In this document: piece by piece, positions 1 through 7,099 of the stretch
Layout of the letters: each line of letters opens with the position of its first letter
How positions within the stretch are numbered: the stretch's first letter is position 1
From: an uncultured Gemmatimonadota bacterium
GTDB taxonomy: Bacteria; Gemmatimonadota; Gemmatimonadetes; Longimicrobiales; Gaopeijiaceae
Reading direction: 5' to 3'
DNA length: 15,427 nucleotides
Assembly: GCA_937136445.1 (NCBI GenBank)
Contig: CAKZOQ010000079.1
Span: 1 to 15,427 of the forward strand
Made by a program: the position numbers and the translations under genes
The notes under the pieces: generated by a model
The model's database searches: none
Told to the model about the DNA's origin: nothing
The model's input: only the letters and a program-made list of their open reading frames with translations

Positions 1-488
1 GAAGGAGTGGCGGGCGGGGCGAGGGTCTCTACCGTCGCCTCGGCCTCGGCGCCGGCGTTCGGTTCGCCGGAACCCGCGAACCAGCTCCGCACCGGCGAGC
101 CGGGGAGGGCGGCGGCGCCACCGGCGAGGAGGAGCACCAGACCCGCCGCTCGGGCCAGGTCACCCCAGCCCCACCCCGGCGCGTCGCCGGCGCCGGACCA
201 CCGCCCACGGCGCTCCGAGAGCGAGATCGCCTCGTCCGCCCCTCGCTCCAGCTCCCTCTCCAGCCGGGCCCGCACCGTCTCCCGGGCGCGCTCCATGGCC
301 GCGGCGTCCAGCGCCGGGCCCGGCGGGAGGGCCCCCGGAAGACCTCGGGCCCGCACGCGCAGCGACTCCATGACCTCGCTGCACGCCCCGCAGCTCGCGA
401 GATGCCCTCGCAGGTGTTCGGCCGCCGCGTCGGACAGCTCCCCGTCCCGGAGGGACACCAGCACACCGACCTCGGGATGCTCGCTCAC
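1..488 (-). CDS. Zinc-finger anti-sigma factor, C-terminus cut by window edge
   Basis: Partner of the sigma factor immediately upstream. Such proteins hold an ECF sigma inactive at the membrane until a signal releases it. I read this gene from the minus strand using a GTG start at 488-486. That GTG overlaps the sigma stop codon as GTGA, a 4-bp overlap typical of translational coupling and of fixed sigma/anti-sigma ratios. The N-terminus has the zf-HC2 signature H29-x3-C33-x2-C36 within HLRGHLASCGACSEV. It is followed by a charged helical linker (about residues 60-95) rich in Arg and Glu, then one hydrophobic stretch near residues 113-130 (AGLVLLLAGGAAALPG) that looks like a single membrane helix. 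About 162 codons are visible, and the periplasmic part continues beyond position 1. The zinc motif, the helix and the gene order together make the call firm. The signal sensed cannot be inferred. Confidence 0.88.
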   Translation of the reverse strand, partial: MSEHPEVGVLVSLRDGELSDAAAEHLRGHLASCGACSEVMESLRVRARGLPGALPPGPALDAAAMERARETVRARLERELERGADEAISLSERRGRWSGAGDAPGWGWGDLARAAGLVLLLAGGAAALPGSPVRSWFAGSGEPNAGAEAEATVETLAPPATP

Positions 489-1099
489 GCCGCCCCCTCG
501 GGGTGCTCCAGAGCGTCCACGAACCGGCGCTCGGCCCGGGCGAGCAGCGTGCCCACAGAGGTGTGGGCCACCGCGACGGCCTCGGCGATCTCCCGGTAGC
601 TGAAGCCTTCGTAGCGCATCAGCAGGATTTCCCGATCGCGGTCGGGGATGCGGTCCAGCGCCGCTCGAGCCACCGAGCGGTCCTGGGCTCGGGCCAGCGC
701 CCGCTCCGGGCCGTCTGGTGCCGCAGGGAGGACGGGGTTCTCCTCCAGGAGTCGTCTCCGGTTCTCGTCCACTCGGTATCGGTCCCTGATGAGATGCGTG
801 GCCGTCTTGAACAGCCAGGCCCGGACCGCCGGTTCCGGGCCCTCCACCTCGTGTTCGAAGAGGCGGACGAGGGCTTCCTGGGCCGTGTCCTCGGCGGCGT
901 CCGCATCGCCTGTCAGGCGATGGCAGTAGCGCACCAGGGACGGATATTGCGCATCGAAGGTTGCGTCGAAATCCACGGAAGGGGCGGTGTCGGGGGGCGA
1001 CGCGTCGCGGACGGACCGGCCGTCGGGACCGTCGTACCCGCGTGGCGCTTCCGGGGTCGTGTCAGGGAGGGAACGAGCGGCGTCTGGAATTCGTGACAC
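485..1099 (-). CDS. ECF-family RNA polymerase sigma factor
   Basis: A 204-residue sigma-70 family, extracytoplasmic-function sigma factor that directs RNA polymerase to a small regulon. Region 2 spans about residues 45-110 (FDAQYPSLVRYCHRLTGDAD, then AWLFKTATHLIRDRYR). A short linker leads to region 4 at about residues 145-200 (LDRIPDRDREILLMRYEGFS, then YREIAEAVAVAHTSVGTLLA), with the usual helix-turn-helix that reads the -35 element. No C-terminal SnoaL or other extra domain is present. The chosen start is a GTG with only a weak upstream purine run (GGGGCCAG touching the codon), so the true start could lie further in, for example at the GTG of VDFDATFDAQY. The first 40 or so residues look disordered either way. 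It follows the membrane protein gene by 16 bp and overlaps the anti-sigma gene by 4 bp, so all three are probably cotranscribed. Confidence 0.92.
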   Translation of the reverse strand: MSRIPDAARSLPDTTPEAPRGYDGPDGRSVRDASPPDTAPSVDFDATFDAQYPSLVRYCHRLTGDADAAEDTAQEALVRLFEHEVEGPEPAVRAWLFKTATHLIRDRYRVDENRRRLLEENPVLPAAPDGPERALARAQDRSVARAALDRIPDRDREILLMRYEGFSYREIAEAVAVAHTSVGTLLARAERRFVDALEHPEGAA

Positions 1100-1115
1100 C
1101 TGGCCCCGACGACGC

Positions 1116-2288
1116 TCAGGTCGGGGCGGTGGGTGGGTCCGGGTCCGGAACGGGCATCGAGTCCTCCAGGAAGGCGCTCAGTCGGGGTTCCAGCCGGGAC
1201 CACAGCAGCACCGCGAGCCCTGCGGACAGTCCGGTCCCGACCCCCCTGGGAAGTCGGACCGGGGCCGCCAGGGCGTCGGAGAAGAGGGCTTCCAGCCCCG
1301 CTGCCAACAGAAGGCTTGTCGCCAGGGCCGATCCCAGGAGGACCACGCGTCGCCCGACCGGCCCCGACCGCAGCCGACCCCGGTAGAGTCCGGCCATCCC
1401 CACGCCCAGCAGAAAGCCCAGGATCCCGGCGTCCAGGAGAAGCGGTCGCCAGTTGAAGTAGGCGACCCTCCATCCGGTGACAGCGGTGAGGACGTTGGCG
1501 CCCATGAGCACCGCCAGGCTACCCACCAACACTGCGAACCCCACGCCCAGCCACTGGGCGGCCTCCCGGCCTTCCTCCGAGGCGTTCAGGTAGCCGACGC
1601 GCAGGTTCAGGACCGCCACCGAGAGCGCAGAGAAGCGAAGTGCATCCACCAGCCCCAGGAGGGCCGCTTCGGAGGGCACGTTGCCCAGGAGTCCGTTCAC
1701 CGCCAGCGCCGACGCAGCCGCACCCGCCGCCGCGATCCAGGGGGCGGAGGGCCGGAGGAGCCAGATCCGGACCTCCTGGAGGAGGCCCATGCCCGGCGCG
1801 AGGTCCGAGGGCGAGTCGAGCACCGCGGCGGAGAGCGGGCGGGGAAACTGCGCGGAGAACCGCAGGAGCGCCGCCAGCCCCACCATCTCCACGATGAGGA
1901 AATGGGTCTGGAAGAGGAGCTGGAAGGGGGAGCCGGGGTCGGGCCGGAGGAGGGTGATGATGCCCGGATAGGCCAGGAGGTAGGCCCAGGCAGCCACCGT
2001 CAGCCCCAGGGACAGACCCCCTCGACGGACCTCTGGATGGAAGCCCAGGAGGAGGGCCATCGTCCCGAAGAGGAGGGTGAGGAGGGCGTCCACCGCCAGC
2101 ACCGACGCCAGGGCCGGATGCACGGGTCCACGGGACGGCCCGGCGACCCCCAACGCGTCGAGGAAGAGGGAGTCGAGCTGGACCGTCTGGCCGAGGAGCG
2201 CCATCGCCACGAGGACGACGATGGTGGCGCGGTAGACGCGTGTCGCCACGGAGACGGGGGAGGGGGAAGAAGAGGACGCCACCTCCAA
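1116..2288 (-). CDS. Multi-pass membrane protein upstream of the sigma/anti-sigma pair
   Basis: About 390 residues with nine or ten hydrophobic segments, so an integral inner-membrane protein. Visible segments include ATIVVLVAMALLGQTV near the start, DALLTLLFGTMALLLG, LTVAAWAYLLAYPGIITLL, LIVEMVGLAALLRFSAQFP, LGVGFAVLVGSLAVLMG and LLLDAGILGFLLGVGMAG. It ends with a short cytoplasmic tail RLEPRLSAFLEDS and a proline-rich end. The arrangement, including the FSAQFPRPL turn and the terminal RLxPRLxxFLE helix, resembles the membrane sensor module in front of some histidine kinases or SpoIIE/RsbU-type phosphatases. Here no kinase, phosphatase or ATPase domain follows. I chose TTG at 2288 because GGGGGAG lies 5 nt before it; GTG at 2282 is an alternative. 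The much longer open frame to 3521 is antisense to the M24 peptidase and is not real. Function is unknown; a signal input for the adjacent sigma system is an inference from the 16-bp spacing only. Confidence 0.75.
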   Translation of the reverse strand: MEVASSSSPSPVSVATRVYRATIVVLVAMALLGQTVQLDSLFLDALGVAGPSRGPVHPALASVLAVDALLTLLFGTMALLLGFHPEVRRGGLSLGLTVAAWAYLLAYPGIITLLRPDPGSPFQLLFQTHFLIVEMVGLAALLRFSAQFPRPLSAAVLDSPSDLAPGMGLLQEVRIWLLRPSAPWIAAAGAAASALAVNGLLGNVPSEAALLGLVDALRFSALSVAVLNLRVGYLNASEEGREAAQWLGVGFAVLVGSLAVLMGANVLTAVTGWRVAYFNWRPLLLDAGILGFLLGVGMAGLYRGRLRSGPVGRRVVLLGSALATSLLLAAGLEALFSDALAAPVRLPRGVGTGLSAGLAVLLWSRLEPRLSAFLEDSMPVPDPDPPTAPT

Positions 2289-2432
2289 GGTGGCTCCCCC
2301 GGCGCACCATTCACAAGGATTCGTCGGCGGTCCGGGGGGTGGTCCGTCTTCCCTCCCCACCGGTGCCCCCGCAGATTGGCCTGGCGCGCAGAGCCGCGGC
2401 CCACCGACCACCCCTCGTCCCCCGGACGCCTC

Positions 2433-3737
2433 ATGTCCCGACTCCTTCTCCTCGCCCTCTCCCTGCTCCTCGCCGTCCCCGCCTCCACCGCCGCCCAGGA
2501 GGCGCGCAGTCGATGGGAACGGTCCTGCCTCATCCGCCAGGAGAAGTTCGACCTGGTCCTGCCCCAGGCCATGGCGGACAACGACATCGACCTCTGGATC
2601 GTCGTCTCGCGGGAGGGGGACCTGGATCCCCTCTGGGAGGCCATGGGTCGGGGGTACGTGGGTGGCTGGGCCTACTGGGTCTTCACCCAGCGTGAGGACC
2701 GGGTGGAGCGGGCGGCCTTCGGAGTGGGAGGCTACGGGCCGGAGGCGTGCCCCTCGTACGACCACTTCGGGTCCTCCGACGAGCTCGCGGACTGGGTTCG
2801 GGAGCGGGATCCGGAGCGGATCGGGCTCAACATGGCGGAGTCCATCGGAGGTGCCGACGGGCTCTCCCACACCTCCTTCCTTCACCTGCAGGAGCTCCTG
2901 GGGCCCGAGCTCTCCAGCCGCTTCGTCTCTGCGGAGCGCCTGGTCTCCGACTTCCGAGCCACCCGTACGGCGTCGGAGCTCGCGGCCTTCGCCGAAGCGG
3001 CGGAGATGAGTCGGGAGATCGCCGATCGCGCCTTCAGCAACGAGGTGATCACACCGGGCGTCACATCGCTGGAAGACGTGGCCTGGTGGATGCGCGACCA
3101 GCAGTTGGCCCGGGGGCTGGGCTCCTCCTTCGACATGCCCTCGGTCTACATCACCGGTCCCGAGGGCGTGGAGGCCGTCTCCACCGACCGCATCATCCAG
3201 CGCGGCGATCTCCTCATGATCGACTGGGGGGTGGGCTACCTGGACTTCTACACGGACATGAAGCGGGTCGCCTACGTCCTGCAGGAGGGTGAGACGGAGG
3301 TGCCGGCGGGCTTCCGACACGCCTACGAGCAGGCGCTGGCCGTCCGGGACATCATGAAGCGGGCCATCCGGCCCCGCCCCACGGCGCTTCAGGCGGTGGA
3401 GGAGACCTGGGACGCCATCGAGGCCGCCGGCTTCCGGCGGGTGCCCTTCAACGAACCCACGGACGACCCCGCCACCACCGACGTGAACCTGGGCCCCCAC
3501 TCGGTGGGGAACTGGGGCCATGGCGTCGGGCCGTCGCTGGCCTGGTTCAACCCCACCCGACAGGGCTACGAGCTCCGGCCCGGCACCCTCTTCAGCATGG
3601 AGCTCTTCGCCTACACCTCCGCCCCGGAGTGGGACGGCGCCAAGGTGCGCATTCCGCTGGAGGACGACGCGGTGGTCACCGAGCGGGGGGTGGAATGGCT
3701 GGTCCCGCCGGCCGACCGGATCCGGCGCATCCGCTGA
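2433..3737 (+). CDS. Secreted M24-family (Xaa-Pro aminopeptidase-like) metallopeptidase
   Basis: A 434-residue dinuclear metal peptidase of the pita-bread fold, which removes N-terminal residues (often those preceding proline) from peptides. The ATG at 2433 opens a typical signal peptide (MSRLLLLALSLLLAVPAS, cleaved near AAQ), so the enzyme should act outside the cytoplasm. A creatinase-like N-terminal domain (about residues 30-170) precedes the catalytic domain. All five expected metal ligands are visible: D264 and D275 (IDWGVGYLDFYTDMKR), H363 (NWGHGVGPS), E390 (FSMELFAY) and E417 (VVTERGVEWL). The spacing of 11 between the two aspartates is canonical. No strong Shine-Dalgarno sequence precedes the ATG. 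The frame stays open far upstream, but that part is antisense to the membrane protein gene and lacks a signal peptide, which fixes the start. The DinB-like gene follows by 10 bp, so the two are probably cotranscribed. Exact substrate preference is not predictable. Confidence 0.93.
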   Translation: MSRLLLLALSLLLAVPASTAAQEARSRWERSCLIRQEKFDLVLPQAMADNDIDLWIVVSREGDLDPLWEAMGRGYVGGWAYWVFTQREDRVERAAFGVGGYGPEACPSYDHFGSSDELADWVRERDPERIGLNMAESIGGADGLSHTSFLHLQELLGPELSSRFVSAERLVSDFRATRTASELAAFAEAAEMSREIADRAFSNEVITPGVTSLEDVAWWMRDQQLARGLGSSFDMPSVYITGPEGVEAVSTDRIIQRGDLLMIDWGVGYLDFYTDMKRVAYVLQEGETEVPAGFRHAYEQALAVRDIMKRAIRPRPTALQAVEETWDAIEAAGFRRVPFNEPTDDPATTDVNLGPHSVGNWGHGVGPSLAWFNPTRQGYELRPGTLFSMELFAYTSAPEWDGAKVRIPLEDDAVVTERGVEWLVPPADRIRRIR

Positions 3738-3747
3738 GGAGGTCGTC

Positions 3748-4260
3748 GTGCGCAGCTCGTTGACGAGGATCTGGGACCACCTGGCGTGGTCGGCGGCGCG
3801 CCTGGATCGTCGCCTGGCCGACGCGGCCTCGGAGGAGGTCGGGCTGCCGGGCCAGGAGGCTCATGAGGAGGCCCTCCGCCTTCTGGCGCATCTCGTCTAC
3901 GCCGAGCGGATCTGGCTGGATCGCATCGCGGCCGGCACGAGCGACCATCCCGTCTGGCCCGATCCCGACCACCCACCGAGCCTGGAGGCCATCCGAGCAC
4001 TGCAGGAGGGGACGCTGGCCGAGGGCCGGGCCCTCCTCCGGGAGGCCGAGACCGACCTGGCGCAGACGGTGCGCTACCAGAACTCCTCCGGAACGGCCTT
4101 CGAAGCAGAGCTCGGAGACCTCCTCCTCCACGTGGGCCTTCACGGCGCCTACCATCGCGGGCAGGTCGCGCGTCTGCTCCGCCAGGGCGGGCTCGAGCCG
4201 GTGAACACCGACTACATCACCTGGGTGCGGGCAGGGTCTCCGTCTCCGGCCCCGAGGTAG
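3748..4260 (+). CDS. DinB-fold protein
   Basis: A 170-residue four-helix-bundle protein of the DinB/YfiT superfamily. Members bind a metal (Zn, Ni or Fe) with three histidines. Roles include thiol-dependent transferases and many uncharacterised proteins induced by stress. The GTG start at 3748 is well placed behind GAGGAGG at 3736-3742, which overlaps the stop of the peptidase gene and suggests coupled translation. The N-terminal helix begins WDHLAWSAARLDRRL (H11). The C-terminal helix carries the hallmark HVGLHGAYHRGQVARLL, with H128, and H132-x3-H136 followed by RGQ. The usual middle helix histidine may be replaced in LVYAERIWLDRI, so the exact metal triad is probably H11/H132/H136. Length is normal for the family. 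Family assignment is solid; the substrate is not known. Confidence 0.88.
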   Translation: MRSSLTRIWDHLAWSAARLDRRLADAASEEVGLPGQEAHEEALRLLAHLVYAERIWLDRIAAGTSDHPVWPDPDHPPSLEAIRALQEGTLAEGRALLREAETDLAQTVRYQNSSGTAFEAELGDLLLHVGLHGAYHRGQVARLLRQGGLEPVNTDYITWVRAGSPSPAPR

Positions 4261-4272
4261 CCGTTTCCGCGG

Positions 4273-4301
4273 TGGATTCGGGGTCCCGTTCCCCCTAGAC
4301 T
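4273..4301 (+). promoter_or_regulatory. Possible sigma-70 type promoter for the 615-residue gene
   Basis: Within the 80-bp gap before the start codon, TGGATT at 4273-4278 and TAGACT at 4296-4301 are separated by 17 bp. TAGACT matches the -10 consensus at four of six positions; TGGATT matches the -35 consensus at three of six. Predicted transcription start is about 4308, giving a leader of roughly 33 nt. The same TAGACT hexamer occurs 46 bp before the symporter gene, weakly supporting a shared promoter type. This is a pattern match only. Confidence 0.3.
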
Positions 4302-4340
4302 TCTGCCTCGGTCCTGCGACTCCCGCCCTCTGCCGATCTG

Positions 4341-6188
4341 ATGCGGTTCGCCTACATCGACTCCCAGGGCAACGAAGTCCCCATTCCCGGGGTGGACGCC
4401 CTCGCGCTGCGCATCGAGCTGGGCGCCATCGGCCCCGAGACCCAGCTCTACGACGCCCAGGCGGATCGTTGGGGAGCGGCGAAGAGCCACGAGATCTTCC
4501 ACACCCTGTCCCGGGAGGCAGGGGACGACGGGGGATTCGTGGCGCCTCCCCCTCCGGTGTCCGCGTCTTCCTCGCCTCCCTCGGAGGAGGTAGAGGCGGA
4601 GTCCACCGACGCCCTCGACCCGGCAGAGGAGGAGGGGGCCTCGGAAGGGGCTGGAGAGGGGGACGAAATGCCGGAGGATGCCGGGTTCGCCGACGACCTG
4701 CAGTTGACCCTCACCGAGGAGGAGCCTGCGGGAGAGATGGGGCTCGGGTCCATGGATCTGGAACTGACCGAGGAGTCGACTGCCCCGGAGTCGCCCCCCT
4801 CCCTCGAACCGCCGCCCCCCAGCGACCCTCCGGTCGAGGATCCGGAGCCGGCCCGGGAACTCGAGCAGAACGACGCCGCCTTCGACTTCGGCGGCATGGA
4901 TCACCTGGAGCTGGAGGAGGAGGACGACCCGGAGACGGGAACCGGGACCTCCCAAGAACCCGATCCCGTCCCCGGGACCGGCTACGACACCGGCCCCGAG
5001 GTCGGTTTCGGAGACGGGATGGAGCTCGAGGAGCCGCTGGGCGGCCAGGGGGGTGCGGGCGACGCTGGTGCGATGGACTTCGGCGGAGACATCGAGTTCG
5101 AGGAGCCGCTGAGTGCCCAGGGAGGCGATGCGGACTTCAGGGGCGTGGGCTTCGGGGAGGACATGGAGCTGGAGCAGCCCATGTCGGAATACTCCGCCGC
5201 GTCGCCGCCGGCCTGGATGGAGCAGGATGGTCCCGGCGAGTTCCGGATGGACGACGACGTGGGGGAGAGCGGTCCGGACCCGGCGTCGGACGACCCGGAA
5301 GCCGCTGCGGGTGGGGGGATGGCGGCAGGTCTGGAACCGGAGGAGCCTGCCGAGGAGAACGCGAGGCCGCCCGCACCAAGCCGCGAGGCCCGCTCCCGAC
5401 CCTCTCCCCCCCGGAGGCCGAAGCAGAGCTCCCTACCCACCGTCGTCCTGATGGTCCTGGGTCTCGGCATCGTCGGCGGGGCAGGCTGGTTCGGCTGGCG
5501 GGCCCTGCAGGGTGGGGGAGTGGGCGGGGACGAGCTTCCCCCGGTCACCGTCCCCGACATCCCCGCCGAACTCCTCCCCACCATGCGGGACGTAGGCGAG
5601 GTGGCGCTGGGCAACACCATGGACGAGCTCGCCGCCATGCAGGAGGAGGCGGAGCTCCCCGCGGCGCCCCAGGGGGACTGGCTGGCCGGCGTCTACCTGG
5701 CCAATGCCGGGGACTTCGCCGATGTGCAGGCCTACTGGGTGGGCATCTCCGACTTCGTCGATCGGGTGCGGAGCTCCGACACCCGGATCTTCCACGAGGA
5801 GTACGAGGAGGCGCTGGCGGCCCGGGAGATCACGGGCGACCGGGCGCGGATCCTGCTGGAGCGGGCCGATTCGGGCTTCCTCGCCACGCGCAACGAGCGG
5901 AACCGGGTCTATGAACGGATGGAGGAGCTGGTGGACGCCTCGCTGGACCTCCACGGGTTCCTGCTGGAGAACCAGAACGACATCGACTACGAACCCGCAG
6001 CGGGAGGCTTCTCCTCCGACCCGGTGGTGGAAGCCGTCCCCGCCTCCGACGAGCTGGGGGACGAGATGTGGGGCCGGGTGGATCGGATCACGGCGGCGCT
6101 GGATCAGCTCGGGACGCTGGATCGGGTGACGACGGAGCGTCTGCTGGCGGTGCTGTTCGAGGGAATCCGGTCGGCGGGCTTCCAGTAG
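4341..6188 (+). CDS. 615-residue protein: GYF-like N-terminus, acidic repeats, one membrane helix
   Basis: Not assignable to a characterised protein. Residues 1-52 (MRFAYIDSQGNEVPIPGVDA, then LGAIGPETQLYDAQADRW) resemble the GYF_2/DUF4339 type of small peptide-binding domain, with a GxIxPxTxxxD turn and a tryptophan near its end. Residues 55-355 are strongly acidic, proline- and glycine-rich and probably disordered, with recurring FG(x)DMELEEP-like motifs including three exact-length 24-residue repeats (residues 223-294). A basic stretch SRPSPPRRPKQ leads into one membrane helix at about 366-388 (LPTVVLMVLGLGIVGGAGWF), giving a predicted cytoplasmic N-terminus. About 220 residues of helical, charged sequence follow on the far side (EELVDASLDLHGFLLENQND). 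It is separated from the DinB gene by 80 bp with a possible promoter and is probably transcribed alone. Its 3' end overlaps the convergent cyanophycinase gene by 101 bp. A scaffold or adaptor role is a guess. Confidence 0.85.
   Translation: MRFAYIDSQGNEVPIPGVDALALRIELGAIGPETQLYDAQADRWGAAKSHEIFHTLSREAGDDGGFVAPPPPVSASSSPPSEEVEAESTDALDPAEEEGASEGAGEGDEMPEDAGFADDLQLTLTEEEPAGEMGLGSMDLELTEESTAPESPPSLEPPPPSDPPVEDPEPARELEQNDAAFDFGGMDHLELEEEDDPETGTGTSQEPDPVPGTGYDTGPEVGFGDGMELEEPLGGQGGAGDAGAMDFGGDIEFEEPLSAQGGDADFRGVGFGEDMELEQPMSEYSAASPPAWMEQDGPGEFRMDDDVGESGPDPASDDPEAAAGGGMAAGLEPEEPAEENARPPAPSREARSRPSPPRRPKQSSLPTVVLMVLGLGIVGGAGWFGWRALQGGGVGGDELPPVTVPDIPAELLPTMRDVGEVALGNTMDELAAMQEEAELPAAPQGDWLAGVYLANAGDFADVQAYWVGISDFVDRVRSSDTRIFHEEYEEALAAREITGDRARILLERADSGFLATRNERNRVYERMEELVDASLDLHGFLLENQNDIDYEPAAGGFSSDPVVEAVPASDELGDEMWGRVDRITAALDQLGTLDRVTTERLLAVLFEGIRSAGFQ
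5007..5222 (+). repeat. Three in-frame 72-bp (24-residue) tandem repeats
   Basis: Units start at 5007, 5079 and 5151, exactly 72 bp apart, each opening with TTCGG and encoding FGDGMELEEPLGGQGG, FGGDIEFEEPLSAQGG and FGEDMELEQPMSEYS respectively. The first two units match over most of their first 16 codons; the third has diverged in its second half. More degenerate copies of the core (FGGMDHLELEE, LGSMDLELTEE, FADDLQLTLTEE) lie further upstream in the same acidic region with irregular spacing. This suggests an old array of short acidic motifs rather than a recent duplication. Confidence 0.85.
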
Positions 6189-7062
6189 GCGGCCACTCGG
6201 TGGGGGTGGGCTCCTCGGCGCCGTCCAGGATCACCGTCCGGGCCCCCAGGTCGTAGACGGACCCGGGAGCGAGCCAGCGGAGCGGCAGGAGATGGAGGGG
6301 ATCGGTGACGTCGTAGACGGCCACCCGGGCCCCCACCACCTCCGCCAGGTCCCCGGTGACGATGAGTGCTCCGCCCTCGTTGAGGCCCAGGCCCAGGAGC
6401 TGGGGGTGGGTCCGTAGGAGCTCCATGAGGTCGTTCTCGCGGCCCCGTGCCATGAGGTGCTGATCGATGGCCACCTGCCGCAGGAACCCGAAGCCCTCCT
6501 GGTTCTCGGGCTCCACCAGCACCTCGTTCGTGTCCCGGGCGCCGCGCACCAGGAAGGAGGCCAGCGCCGAGGCACCGGCGGAGTTCCCTGCCACCACGCC
6601 CCCTCGGTCCAGAACGCCCTGAAGCTCCTGGTGGGTGCGGGTGTGGAGGTAGACCTGCGAGAGCCGCCACTGTCGACCGCCGGAGATCCAGACGCCAGAG
6701 GCGTCGCCCAGGGGGCCCGCGAAGGCCTCCAGGTCGGCGATGCGCCGATTCCGGGTGTGGAGGACCTCGATGCGGCGAGCGCCGGCGTCGCGGAGCCTCT
6801 CCAGGGCCGTCCAGGCGTCGTGGGACCCGTCTTCCGCTCCCGCAGTGGGGATGAGGACGATGCGGGCGTCGGGGCCGCCCGCCATGCGCAGGAACCGCCG
6901 ATAGATGTCTTCAGGGATCGTACCGCCGCCCACGGCCATGAGGCTGCCGCGCCGGGGTCCGACACAGGGAGTGGAGCACCCCTGGGCGAGGGCCTCCTCG
7001 ACTCCGGCCGACAGGGTGAGGATCAGGGCGAAGAGGACCGTTCCGAGTCGGAGCGGACCCAT
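6088..7062 (-). CDS. Exported cyanophycinase-like serine peptidase (family S51)
   Basis: A 324-residue protein of the class-I glutamine-amidotransferase-like S51 fold. Cyanophycinases cut the Asp-Arg polymer cyanophycin to dipeptides; relatives are other exo-acting dipeptidases. The nucleophile motif GNSAGASAL places Ser161. The GGRQ motif (128-131, usually GGDQ or GGNQ) and DQHLMARGREND with His202 are the other expected active-site blocks. AVGGGTIPEDIYRRFL at the start of the domain is typical. The N-terminus MGPLRLGTVLFALILTLSAG is a signal peptide cleaved near ALAQ, so the enzyme is exported. The mature N-terminus begins GCSTPC, but the lipobox is not convincing. AGGTAGG precedes the ATG by about 7 nt. 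The last 40 or so residues are Pro/Ser/Thr-rich, probably disordered, and encoded opposite the end of the 615-residue gene. It lies 37 bp after the Nfu gene, likely in one transcript. No cyanophycin synthetase gene is in the window, so the true substrate may differ. Confidence 0.88.
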   Translation of the reverse strand: MGPLRLGTVLFALILTLSAGVEEALAQGCSTPCVGPRRGSLMAVGGGTIPEDIYRRFLRMAGGPDARIVLIPTAGAEDGSHDAWTALERLRDAGARRIEVLHTRNRRIADLEAFAGPLGDASGVWISGGRQWRLSQVYLHTRTHQELQGVLDRGGVVAGNSAGASALASFLVRGARDTNEVLVEPENQEGFGFLRQVAIDQHLMARGRENDLMELLRTHPQLLGLGLNEGGALIVTGDLAEVVGARVAVYDVTDPLHLLPLRWLAPGSVYDLGARTVILDGAEEPTPTEWPPTGSPPTGFPRTAPPADAPSSPDPASRADPAPP

Positions 7063-7099
7063 GCCGGACCTACCTGCGCACTGGAGTCATGGGTGGCCT

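Noticed and set aside
987..2432. Upstream extension of the M24 peptidase frame by nearly 500 codons.
   Set aside because: It is antisense to the sigma and membrane protein genes, is low-complexity, and would bury the clear signal peptide starting at 2433.
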